Shown in pieces: positions 7,623 to 15,198 of a stretch of 15,212 nt of DNA. This DNA comes from Lentisphaerota bacterium (GTDB lineage: Bacteria > Verrucomicrobiota > Kiritimatiellia > RFP12 > UBA1067). Below the pieces are notes generated by a model. The model worked only from the letters and a program-made list of their open reading frames with translations, was not told the DNA's origin and searched no databases. The position numbers and the translations under genes are program-made. How positions within the stretch are numbered: position 1 is the first letter of the stretch; each line of letters begins with the position of its first letter. Where the stretch lies: positions 1-15,212 of the forward strand of contig SUVZ01000043.1 of NCBI GenBank assembly GCA_015061765.1, given 5' to 3'.

Positions 7623-8099
7623 TTACTTTGCACAGGTCTTCTTGCAGCAGCCCTTGGCATCCCTGACACATGGCGGCGTAACGACCTCAACACCTGTCAC
7701 TTTCGCCGGATAGCCAGTCACCTCTGCTTTGCATTTCGCATACACAAAGTAGTCTTCCGTGGTGATTTTATAGCGAGTACCAACGAGCTGATCGCACTTG
7801 CCTGCGTCACACGCATTTGCATACGCCCCGTTCTTCGCCTTGACTTGCATTCCAAACGAGAACAGATCGTCAGTCTGGTCTGCAACATGCGTCGCTGAGG
7901 AGCCCCAGCAAATGAATCCGAACAGGCAATGTATCTGATCCTGAGCCGTGATCTGCTTGTCTTCAACCGCAATCTTCTCGTGAATCATGTCCTTGCAGAC
8001 TTTCACCTTCATGTTGGATTCGCCGCCATCATTCTTGTTGACGGTAATGCAACCACAAGCCACCGCCGCTATCGCAGCTGTCATGATGAGTTTCTTCAT
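7623..8099 (-). CDS. Small cysteine-rich putative lipoprotein (158 aa)
   Basis: The ATG at 8099 is chosen over an in-frame ATG 75 nt upstream because AGGAGG lies 8 nt before it and the protein then starts with an export signal (MKKLIMTAAIAAVACGC). The signal ends in cysteines at residues 15 and 17, consistent with a lipoprotein although the lipobox is imperfect. The mature part has about ten further cysteines in roughly 140 residues, in VCKD, IHCLFGFICWG, NACDAGKC, AKCKAEV, PPCV and a terminal GCCKKTCAK. The segment KITTEDYFVYAKCKAEVTGYPAKVTGVE looks like a compact beta domain. I do not recognise a named family; similar small lipoproteins starting GCxTVxKNDGGES occur, to my memory, in Kiritimatiellota. 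It has its own promoter and terminator, so it is a single-gene unit. Disulfides or metal binding in the periplasm or at the surface is inference. Confidence 0.88.
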   Translation of the reverse strand: MKKLIMTAAIAAVACGCITVNKNDGGESNMKVKVCKDMIHEKIAVEDKQITAQDQIHCLFGFICWGSSATHVADQTDDLFSFGMQVKAKNGAYANACDAGKCDQLVGTRYKITTEDYFVYAKCKAEVTGYPAKVTGVEVVTPPCVRDAKGCCKKTCAK

Positions 8100-8165
8100 A
8101 GAACAATCCTCCTGATTGGTTTTTGTTTTAACGCTCAGCCGATACTCCTCAGCCGAACAGTGCCA

Positions 8166-8194
8166 ATTATACACCTTGTCGAATTATTGTGCAA
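8166..8194 (-). promoter_or_regulatory. Sigma-70-type promoter of the lipoprotein gene
   Basis: On the minus strand TTGCAC (8189-8194) and TATAAT (8166-8171) are separated by exactly 17 nt, and the -10 reads GTGTATAATTGGCA. The predicted leader is about 60 nt and contains AGGAGG before the ATG at 8099. The best-spaced promoter in the window. Confidence 0.75.
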
Positions 8195-8372
8195 CCGTAT
8201 TTCCACCAAGTTTTGTGGGCGGGACGCGGCGCGTTTTCCGACGAAATCAGTCGATCGAGCAAAACCATGATCATATCCTCACGCAAATCTCATTGAGAAA
8301 ATTTATGCCCTCGCGTTTGCTTATTTTACCAGGACAAGGCAGGACTTCGCGCTTTGAGCCGCAGACCGGTTT
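8195..8372. other. Intergenic region after the DUF4838 gene
   Basis: The region lies between the DUF4838 stop codon and the lipoprotein promoter. I find no strong hairpin with a T run to terminate the DUF4838 gene. A 35-codon minus-strand frame (8167-8274) is too short and unsupported to call. I see nothing else identifiable. Confidence 0.4.
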
Positions 8373-11300
8373 TTACGGTGTGACCCCGGGCGTTGTCCCG
8401 ACCGCCGCGCGGATATAGCGAGACGTGTCGAAAAACGCCCCGCCGGCGGGAGTTCCCGTTATTTCCCAGCGTCCGCCGGCGTAGCGGTTGCGGATCAAGG
8501 TGAAACCGAACGGTTCGCCGTCGCCGACCGCGACGTCCGAAAGCGGCATTTCGAAATCAAGCGTCCAGCGATCCGCCTTGCGCTCGGCTTTGACCGTCGC
8601 ATGATGCTCCCAGCTCCAGTTCCATCGCTTGCCTTCGGACTCCGCCGCGATGACCCGGCCCTGAGCGTCGGCGAGAAAGTGATAGGTCTTCGCCGCCTTC
8701 CGCCCGTCCGCGAAAAACAACTCGAAGCAATCGCTCGTGTAGACGCTTTTCGCGGTTTTGAGCCCCTTCATGTTCGTCTCGTGCGCCGTCAGCCGCACGC
8801 GCACTTTCCCGTCCGCGACCGCCATTTCGACTTGCGTATCGTTCTTGGCGTCGATGACCTGCGACGCTCCCCCCGTGAAATAAACGGGAAGCCTGCGCAA
8901 TTCGCCCGAAACCGCGACCTCCTTCGGCGAAACGTAGCGCACTCGCTCGGCAAGATTGCTCTTCCACGCGTCATACCGGCGGCGGGCCGACCGAACAAAC
9001 GGATTTTCGCCGTCGGCCGCCTCGGCGGCGGCAAGATAGGATTCGGCTTCAGCCTGAAAGACCTGCGGAAATTCATCGGGGTTTTTCAGGAAACACCGCT
9101 CATCGCAGACCCCCTTTTCCCATACCCGGAAATATTCGCGCATCTGCCGCGCGGCCCGTCCGTAGCGCGAGGCGCACCAGTCGTCGATCACGTCGTCGGG
9201 ATCGCGCTCCGCGTCAAGCATCATTTCGCCGGCCATGCAGAATGTCGGCCAGAAACTGTCCCAGCTTGCCGCGCCCGTCGAGGAGACCTCGCTCAGAAAA
9301 CCCTCGATGCCGGCCTTTTTCCACTCCTTGAAATCGCGAGCCGCCGACTTCCACATCGGCGCCGGAAGAAATCCCCAGCGATGGGTGTAGTAGTCGTAGA
9401 TGTAGAATCTCGCGCCCTTTTCCTTCAATTCGGCAAAACGCCGGGCGAACGTCCTGTTCCGCGGACACCGGTCATCCAGAAAACGGTGGCTCTGGCAGTG
9501 AAACGCCGTGAACGACAAAACGAGATTCGGCGGCAACGGTTCCATCAGTTTGTAGAAATCGGCGAAATTGCTGTAGCTGTAATTGCCGACGGTGCGGTCT
9601 TTGAACGTTTCGGCGAGAAACTTCGTGAAATCCGCGACCCGCCCGTTCACCGTCCCGTTGCGGCGGTCCTCCTCCGTGTCCAGCGCCCGGCATCCCTTGC
9701 ATTCGCACCACCCGTATCCGTCGTTCGGGCAGATGCCGACGGGCGAAACGTCGGGCAGCTTCGCGAGCCATTCCTTCAGCGACGCGACGAACGCCGCGCG
9801 CATCTTCCTGTTCGAAAGACACAGTTGCCCCCCGCCCGCCCGGCGCTTGCCGCCGATCAGCGCGAAATAGTCGGGATGATCTTCGAAATAATGTTCCGCC
9901 GGAAGGATCAGCGAATAGGCGTGAACCGTCGTATCGGAAACAAGCCCCAACCGCGCGTAATCATCGCGATGGACAAGCGCCTCCCGGAGATCGTCGAGAC
10001 GGCGGTTGAAACCGTTGAAACTCATCCAATGCGCGACGTTGGGATCGTAATGGTCGGGACATCCGCAGGTGTGAAGGCCGCGGTAGGGAAACGACGGGCG
10101 ATGCTCACCAAAAAACGCCGCGCCCGGCGCCCGCGGCGCGGCGGGGATGATCACGCACTCGTTCGGCGAAAACCAGCGGATGCCCAGCGCCTTGCACCAC
10201 GCGTAAACGCCGAGCCGCAACCCCTCCGCTCCGCCGATGATGACGACGCCGCCGTCGGCCGTTTTTTCCGCGCGGTACACATCGTCCGGCAACGAACGGT
10301 CCCATGTCAGCCGCGGCGGTTTCACGCCTTTCCACCCCGCCGTCCATCCGGCGGCCGTTTCGAGCGCGAACGCCGCCTGCTCCGGCAGCTTCGCCGGAGC
10401 TTCCCACAGTTTCTCGAGCGTGACATCGTCCCACCAGACGCGGTCGTCATCCCCCTGCCCGCCAGGCGCGCCCAGCGTCGGAACGAGGCTGAGACGGTCG
10501 CCTTCAATGTCCGGCGTCGTGAACGTGCAGGAGATCCTGACCCATTTTTCGAGCGCTTCGGGCGGAATCTGCGCACCGATCGCGCTGCCGCCGTCGAGCC
10601 ATTTCCCTTCCGCGTCTTTCATCCGCACGCCGAAGCCGCCCAGATTGGCGCCGGGGCCGTTCGCGTTGCGCGTCTTGACCCAAGCGCTCACCCGGTAGCG
10701 CGTGCGCGGGGCCGCCGGCCAGCCGGTAATGAGCGCCGCGCCGTGCTGGTTGTGCCGGATGCAGACGCTGCGCCGCCCAGTATGCGCTTCGGAGTCATCC
10801 GAACAGACGAGCGCGCGCGTATTCGGAAACGTCCACGCGCTCCAGCCGCCCGCCACGCCGAGAGGCCGCCAGTCGGAATTGGCGGTACTGTTCCTGCCGG
10901 CATCTTTACGCAGATCCTCGAACGAACCGTTCTTGGCGAGATTGACCGGCTCGTTGTCGATGAGATACAACTGCGTGCCGGCATACGGCGCAAACGCGGC
11001 GTCACGCCCGAGCCGCCGCCACACCGAGCGCGCTTTCTCGCGGCCGAGTCGCGCCGTCGCGCGGAAGCAGGCGTCATCCGCCGCCTGGTCGAGAATCGGA
11101 CGCGGCGCCAGACGCCCCGAGAGAACCGACTTGAAAACCTTATCCCCCCGTTTTCCGCAGCACACCCAGCGCTCCTCGTCCGGCGTGAGCGTGAAACGTT
11201 CGGCGCGCGCGATCGCCGCCGACGCTTTCGCCACCAGCGCGGCGATCGTCTCCGGATCGTCCGTCTCCTTCAGTTTCTGCACGCAGATCCAGTTCTCGAT

Positions 11301-12728
11301 CAGCGCACGGGGGAACGTCCACACGCGTTTGAGAAGCGCGATGCGGCGCTGAACGTCCTCGTTCCCCTTCGCCGCCCGCGCCGCCTCCTCAAGCGCCGCG
11401 TCCATCGCCGCGAGCGCCTTGTCGGTGTAGCCGCCGAACTGCCGCGGATTGTGGTAATCGACGAAATATTTGTTCCAGTCCGGCAGCTGTTTGCGCCGCG
11501 CGTACGCGGCTTCGGCGATTTCATGGAACCGGCGCACCGGCTTTTCGGCCGGACCGTAGAGCGAGCGGAAATAATCGTCGAGGAGAGAATCGACATCGGC
11601 CTCCATATTCCACATCAGCTCGTTCACGACATACTGCCGGCCGGCGTCGATGACCGGCGCCCAGGCGAAATATTCCTGCCAGAGCGTCTTCATCCCGAAT
11701 TCGCGGTACAGCGAGCGGAAATAGGCGGCGATGTCGTGCGGATAGTACCCGGGGGCCATCCGGTTCGAGTCGCAGGAGTAGAGATATTCATACACGCCGA
11801 AATTCTTCACGCCGATATCCTTCCAGCCGCGCAGCGCGCCGTGCATGTTCGTGACCATCCCGGTCACTTCGACGAGGATGTTCGGCTCCATCCTGATGCC
11901 GCGCGGCACATCCTTGCAGCGCGTCGAATACGCGATGAAGGCGAGATATTTCCCCGGATGCGATTTGGCGAGCCGCTTCGCCGCCATGTTGTAGAATGCG
12001 GCGTACTGGTTGCCGTGCCGGCGCCACAGCGTCTCGCAACCGTCGCACTGGCAGTCGCCGCCGCCGTCGTTGACGCCCATCGGCAGCCCCAGTTCGTCGG
12101 GCTTCGCCTTGAAAAACCGTTCGGCGTACGCGTCGACGAGTTTCGGCAGATCGGGATTGGACATGCACGGGTTCCACGGCTGCCCCGGAACGCCCGGCTT
12201 GCGGCGCTCGCCGCGGATGAGGGGAAAATATTCCGGATGCTCCTCCCACATCTCCTTCGTCACGAGGCGGTCGAGCGCATGCGTCGCGCGGCACGTCAGG
12301 CGGCTGTCGCGGCCGAACGCTCCCATGCCGCCGTGTCCCGCGACATAGACGGACGGCACATCGGGCTCTTCGCGCACGCACAGCGTCTCGGGAACTTTCA
12401 GATCGTCGGTCTGCGGAGCGATCAGACCGAACTTCGTGCCGAAGTTCCGGTAGCCCGCATACCGTTTGAGAAAATCGGCCAGCGCATACCGATCGCCTTT
12501 GCGCGTGCGCCCGGCGATCACGACATCGCGCCCTTTGCGCGCGAGATAATAGCCGCAGGGATGGAGCGAATCGAAATCAAGGCCGAGCGAATCGGCGAAC
12601 GCGTCGCGCGTCAGGTGGAAGACGTAATTCGTCGCACCCGGCAGCGACTTCAGGGATTTGGCGAGATCCGGCGCGGCGAACGACTGAAGCGCCAACACGG
12701 CGACACCGGCAAAAAAAGCTTTTTTCAT
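8373..12728 (-). CDS. Giant secreted protein with two DUF4838 units and carbohydrate-binding-type domains (1451 aa)
   Basis: A signal peptide (MKKAFFAGVAVLALQSFA) is followed by two copies of the same architecture. Unit 1 has a GH67-N-like leader (about 48-128) and a DUF4838 core (about 128-400) with EEHPEYFPLIRGERR and MGVNDGGGDCQCDGC, then a helical segment to about 590. Residues about 595-775 are a CBM4/9-like or galactose-binding-like beta-sandwich (NLAKNGSFED ... VWWDDVTLEKLWE). Unit 2 has a leader (about 780-885, VVIIGGAEGLRLGVYAWCKA) and a core (about 885-1200) with EDHPDYFALIGGKRR and CPNDGYGWCECKGC. Residues about 1280-1440 are CBM9-like/DOMON-like (SDCFELFFADGR, WTLDFEMPL). DUF4838 proteins are usually single-unit, occur in glycan-degrading bacteria and have a glycosidase-like context; their reaction is not known to me. 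AAGGAAAG precedes the ATG, 21 nt after the beta-helix gene, so the two are probably co-transcribed. The codon use avoids TTA, CTA and TCA almost throughout. Confidence 0.93.
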   Translation of the reverse strand: MKKAFFAGVAVLALQSFAAPDLAKSLKSLPGATNYVFHLTRDAFADSLGLDFDSLHPCGYYLARKGRDVVIAGRTRKGDRYALADFLKRYAGYRNFGTKFGLIAPQTDDLKVPETLCVREEPDVPSVYVAGHGGMGAFGRDSRLTCRATHALDRLVTKEMWEEHPEYFPLIRGERRKPGVPGQPWNPCMSNPDLPKLVDAYAERFFKAKPDELGLPMGVNDGGGDCQCDGCETLWRRHGNQYAAFYNMAAKRLAKSHPGKYLAFIAYSTRCKDVPRGIRMEPNILVEVTGMVTNMHGALRGWKDIGVKNFGVYEYLYSCDSNRMAPGYYPHDIAAYFRSLYREFGMKTLWQEYFAWAPVIDAGRQYVVNELMWNMEADVDSLLDDYFRSLYGPAEKPVRRFHEIAEAAYARRKQLPDWNKYFVDYHNPRQFGGYTDKALAAMDAALEEAARAAKGNEDVQRRIALLKRVWTFPRALIENWICVQKLKETDDPETIAALVAKASAAIARAERFTLTPDEERWVCCGKRGDKVFKSVLSGRLAPRPILDQAADDACFRATARLGREKARSVWRRLGRDAAFAPYAGTQLYLIDNEPVNLAKNGSFEDLRKDAGRNSTANSDWRPLGVAGGWSAWTFPNTRALVCSDDSEAHTGRRSVCIRHNQHGAALITGWPAAPRTRYRVSAWVKTRNANGPGANLGGFGVRMKDAEGKWLDGGSAIGAQIPPEALEKWVRISCTFTTPDIEGDRLSLVPTLGAPGGQGDDDRVWWDDVTLEKLWEAPAKLPEQAAFALETAAGWTAGWKGVKPPRLTWDRSLPDDVYRAEKTADGGVVIIGGAEGLRLGVYAWCKALGIRWFSPNECVIIPAAPRAPGAAFFGEHRPSFPYRGLHTCGCPDHYDPNVAHWMSFNGFNRRLDDLREALVHRDDYARLGLVSDTTVHAYSLILPAEHYFEDHPDYFALIGGKRRAGGGQLCLSNRKMRAAFVASLKEWLAKLPDVSPVGICPNDGYGWCECKGCRALDTEEDRRNGTVNGRVADFTKFLAETFKDRTVGNYSYSNFADFYKLMEPLPPNLVLSFTAFHCQSHRFLDDRCPRNRTFARRFAELKEKGARFYIYDYYTHRWGFLPAPMWKSAARDFKEWKKAGIEGFLSEVSSTGAASWDSFWPTFCMAGEMMLDAERDPDDVIDDWCASRYGRAARQMREYFRVWEKGVCDERCFLKNPDEFPQVFQAEAESYLAAAEAADGENPFVRSARRRYDAWKSNLAERVRYVSPKEVAVSGELRRLPVYFTGGASQVIDAKNDTQVEMAVADGKVRVRLTAHETNMKGLKTAKSVYTSDCFELFFADGRKAAKTYHFLADAQGRVIAAESEGKRWNWSWEHHATVKAERKADRWTLDFEMPLSDVAVGDGEPFGFTLIRNRYAGGRWEITGTPAGGAFFDTSRYIRAAVGTTPGVTP

Positions 12729-12749
12729 GACGATTCTTTCCTTTGATAC

Positions 12750-14624
12750 TCAGCGCAGAATGAGACGGAATCCGGGGACATAATCATCCTGGCACTCCAT
12801 CGCTCCGATATCGAGCGAGCCGAACATCCGCCGCGGACGGCCGGCGCAATCGGTTTCGCCCGCAAGCTGCACGATCCAATCCGCTTCAAGCGCCGCGTTG
12901 AAAGCCGCGGAGGAAGCGGTGGGGTCGCACGGCAACGCGCCGTCCGCGCGGTTGAAACGGAGCGACGGCGCCTGACGGCAGTTGACGAGCTGACCTTCCG
13001 CGAACGTGCCCGACGACGTCGAATAGACGCAATTGACCAGCCGCGACGCCGACGTGCCGGCGACGAGATCGTACGGTGTGCAGCCGGTGATGATCGTGTT
13101 CACCGCCGTGCAGGATGCCGCCAGCGGTCGTCCGTTCGTCTTGCCGCTGACGTTGCGGACCGTGCAGTTCAAAAGACAGCACTGGACGCCCACGCGGTCG
13201 GCCGCGTTGGAGAGGGCGATATTCTCGACGATGCAGTTGACGTTCGTGTAGACGGCGCTGCCGGAATATCTGCCGAAGACATAAAAAGGATAAGTGCCGT
13301 CGCTCGTTCGCGCGCCGCATCCGGAAATCAGACAACGCCGCAGCGTGCAGGCGTCGAAAAGCGACCGCCGCGCCGTGCTGTTCGTGACGGTGCAGTCCCA
13401 CAGCACGGACGAAGCCGCCGTACTGCCGTAGCCGCCCAGACTGCCGTTTTCCCTGTTGCCGACGAAGGTCGAGTTCGTGGCCGTCCCGTTGGAAAGTCCG
13501 CCTCCCGAACCGTAATCGCCGCCATTATGGCAGACATTATCCGTGAAAAAGCAATCGACCGCCCTCCCCGTATGCTGTCCGCCGCCATGATACTTGCTGA
13601 CATTCCCGGCAATCCGGCAGCGGACGGTTGTACAGCCGCTGATGCCGCCGCCCGAACCGGTCGCGGTGTTGGCCGTAATTTCGCACTCTTCAACCGTCGT
13701 GCACGACCGCACCCCGCCGCCGTTGCTGAAGGTGGAATTGTCGGCGATCAGACATCTGCGGACCGTCTTCGCGCCCCAGATTCCGCCGCCCCCGTTTCCG
13801 TTCGACCCTTTTGCGTAATTGTTGGAAACGATGCAATCGACGACGCTGCCGTAATTGGCCGCCGTCGACATGATTCCGCCGCCGTCGGCGTTTGTTGCGA
13901 CATATCCTCCCGTAACCGTCAGATTGGAAATGACATGCCCCGTCGTCGAGTATCGGATCACACGGCAATTGTCGTTTGCCGCCCCGCCGAGAAGAATCGT
14001 CTTCGACGGATCCGACCCCGTGCCCGTCAGAAGAATGCTGCTGCCGTTCAGATTCAGATGGGAGCCGGAGAGCATGACCACACCTTCCAGAGAATAGACG
14101 CCGGGGTCGAGCCGCACTTCCCGGTACGGCGTCGCGGTACTGAGCGCGCACGCGCGCGCGATCGCGTTCGTCAACGCAACCGCATCTCCCGTTGCACCGT
14201 CGGACGAAACGAGATAAGGTCCGCCGATCGGATAAGTTTTTCTATTCCAGTCAGTACTGTCACTGTCTTCGTATACGGAACCGGTCACGGCATCGTAGAC
14301 GGTGTTGTAGCCGGCCGTCGTCCGGCAGGCGCAGATCTCATGCGCGAGCGCAAGCGCCCCGTCGGCACCTGGCTTGTAAATGCGAAACGCGTAAAATTTC
14401 GCATTTGCACGGCCCCAGTTGCCGACCGAATAAGCCCCTGTCGCTTCGTTATAGGTATGATCGGTAAAAAGCCGCAGAAAACCCGGCGATGTGAAACTCG
14501 CCGGTTCCACCTCCGCAACCGTCACGCCGTCGACTGTGAACCCGTCCGGGCCGAGGCGCACGGTATGACGCTTTCCGGCGACGGCACCGGGCGCGGAATA
14601 TTTCTTCGAGCCGTAATAAAACAC
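12750..14624 (-). CDS. LamG-like plus beta-helix secreted protein, main frame of a frameshifted gene
   Basis: This frame is the bulk of a secreted protein whose N-terminus lies in another frame (see the 5' fragment). The coordinates begin at a GTG, but the frame stays open back to 14720 and encodes in-family sequence there (SSKIFFARGQSATDRAYSF), so the GTG is not the natural start. Residues 1-125 (numbered from the GTG) complete a concanavalin/LamG-like domain: AGKRHTVRLGPDGFTVDG, FYAFRIYK and TVYDAVTGSVYEDS. Residues about 130-550 are a right-handed beta-helix, with GGG turns near 248, 278, 302, 325, 347 and 374, roughly one per 22-31 residues. The C-terminus (GSLDIGAMECQ) matches the DIGAxE ending of choice-of-anchor Q proteins and is followed by PGFRLILR. 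It probably binds or processes surface glycans alongside the DUF4838 protein; this is inference. The domain from residue 125 onward appears intact. Confidence 0.85.
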   Translation of the reverse strand: MFYYGSKKYSAPGAVAGKRHTVRLGPDGFTVDGVTVAEVEPASFTSPGFLRLFTDHTYNEATGAYSVGNWGRANAKFYAFRIYKPGADGALALAHEICACRTTAGYNTVYDAVTGSVYEDSDSTDWNRKTYPIGGPYLVSSDGATGDAVALTNAIARACALSTATPYREVRLDPGVYSLEGVVMLSGSHLNLNGSSILLTGTGSDPSKTILLGGAANDNCRVIRYSTTGHVISNLTVTGGYVATNADGGGIMSTAANYGSVVDCIVSNNYAKGSNGNGGGGIWGAKTVRRCLIADNSTFSNGGGVRSCTTVEECEITANTATGSGGGISGCTTVRCRIAGNVSKYHGGGQHTGRAVDCFFTDNVCHNGGDYGSGGGLSNGTATNSTFVGNRENGSLGGYGSTAASSVLWDCTVTNSTARRSLFDACTLRRCLISGCGARTSDGTYPFYVFGRYSGSAVYTNVNCIVENIALSNAADRVGVQCCLLNCTVRNVSGKTNGRPLAASCTAVNTIITGCTPYDLVAGTSASRLVNCVYSTSSGTFAEGQLVNCRQAPSLRFNRADGALPCDPTASSAAFNAALEADWIVQLAGETDCAGRPRRMFGSLDIGAMECQDDYVPGFRLILR

Positions 14625-14938
14625 CCATTGGCCGGAAACATGCGCAAAAGAATACGCCCGGTCGGTTGCGGATTGACCTCGAGCAAAGAAAATCTTGCTG
14701 CTATGGGCATAATCTCGAGCTCAATCTCGAAAACCGTATTGGAATCGACGGTAATATCCGTCAAAAAGTTCCGTCCCTCGTTATTGGTACCCGTTTTCGC
14801 AAACACGCGAAACCATTCCATTTTGATGGACGGATCGCGCACAAGGGCAAAGGACGGAGACGTGAAAAGGAAGATCGCAAGAGCGGTGAACAGTGTATGC
14901 CGCATCCGCCGGATAAAACCACCGACCTCGTAATTCAT
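14522..14938 (-). pseudogene. 5' fragment of the LamG-like/beta-helix gene with signal peptide
   Basis: From the ATG at 14938 the product has a signal peptide (RRMRHTLFTALAIFLFTSPSFA, extended at its N-terminus), then LVRDPSIKMEWFRVF and DITVDSNTVFEIELEIMPIA, the opening strands of a LamG-like domain. An AAAGG lies 7-11 nt before the ATG; an alternative start is the ATG at 14905. After about 14702 the frame gives low-quality, arginine- and proline-rich sequence until a TGA at 14522, while the -1 frame continues the family-like SSKIFFARG. I therefore read the true gene as 14938 to about 14702, then 14702 down to 12750, about 729 aa. Whether this is a mutation, a consensus error in the GCAGCA dinucleotide-like stretch, or frameshifting in the cell cannot be told from one sequence; no classical slippery heptamer is apparent. 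Confidence 0.75.
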
Positions 14939-14962
14939 CGCTGTAGCCTTTCTTTACTGTCC

Positions 14963-14975
14963 TCCCGTCACGGGA
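14963..14975. promoter_or_regulatory. Palindrome in the leader of the beta-helix/DUF4838 operon
   Basis: TCCCGTCACGGGA is a 13-bp palindrome with one central base, located 25-37 nt before the ATG at 14938. A further perfect palindrome GAGCGCTC lies at 14977-14984. As DNA these could be an operator; as RNA the first would make a short 5-bp hairpin with a 3-nt loop. No regulator is visible nearby. Confidence 0.4.
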
Positions 14976-15053
14976 AGAGCGCTCCGATTGTTGCGTAATT
15001 ATTGCCATCCCATACCCATAGGCGGGATAGAATCCTTTCTTTGATTGGCACCT

Positions 15054-15083
15054 ATGATATCATAACAGCAGCGTCACCGTCAA
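15054..15083 (-). promoter_or_regulatory. Candidate promoter of the beta-helix/DUF4838 operon
   Basis: On the minus strand TTGACG (15078-15083) and TATCAT (15054-15059) are each 5 of 6 to the sigma-70 consensus with an 18-nt spacer. The -10 lies inside a perfect 12-bp palindrome TATGATATCATA (15053-15064). The implied leader is about 105 nt. This promoter lacks the GTATAATT core of the others, which may mark it as regulated. Confidence 0.55.
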
Positions 15084-15136
15084 TGGAGAATCCGGTGTTA
15101 TTTGCATAAAAATCATACCCCCTCCCCCGGTTTTTA

Positions 15137-15154
15137 GCAATTATTGCATATGCA
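15137..15154. promoter_or_regulatory. Overlapping palindromes upstream of a rightward promoter
   Basis: GCAATTATTGC (15137-15147, arms GCAAT/ATTGC) overlaps the perfect palindrome TGCATATGCA (15145-15154). They sit about 17 bp upstream of the plus-strand -35 and could be an operator for either divergent promoter. AATTATTGC also occurs at 14997-15005 as a direct repeat. Confidence 0.4.
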
Positions 15155-15170
15155 GGTCTAATATAAAGCG

Positions 15171-15198
15171 TTGCCTTGATGTAAAAGTCGCGTATAAT
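15171..15198 (+). promoter_or_regulatory. Rightward promoter leading off the right edge
   Basis: TTGCCT (15171-15176) and TATAAT (15193-15198) are spaced 16 nt apart, and the -10 reads GCGTATAATTGCCC, matching the extended core of the other promoters. An ATG at 15204-15206 lies where transcription would start, so a leaderless gene is possible, but only nine coding bases are visible. This is the only plus-strand promoter with a plausible target, implying a divergent gene beyond the window. Confidence 0.55.

Noticed and set aside
8100..8174. A 25-codon N-terminal extension of the lipoprotein.
   Set aside because: AGGAGG lies just before the internal ATG at 8099, and the lipoprotein signal begins there.
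8167..8274. A 35-codon minus-strand frame (MIMVLLDRLISSENAPRPAH...).
   Set aside because: It is very short, its stop overlaps the lipoprotein -10 box, the ribosome site is poorly placed for the first ATG, and nothing in it is recognisable. It could be a leader remnant but is not supported.
8601..12746. A 1381-codon plus-strand frame opposite the DUF4838 gene.
   Set aside because: It is in exact antisense codon register, is arginine-rich and low in complexity, has no signal or domain, and follows from the sense gene avoiding TTA, CTA and TCA. The sense strand has a signal peptide, ribosome site and recognisable domains.
13527..14933. A 468-codon plus-strand frame opposite the beta-helix gene.
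   Set aside because: It is also in antisense register with the sense gene and has no recognisable domain. It is a shadow of GC-rich codon use.
15108..15131. A C-rich run (CCCCCTCCCCCGG) as a possible G-quadruplex on the minus strand.
   Set aside because: Only two G runs are present, too few for a single-strand quadruplex.
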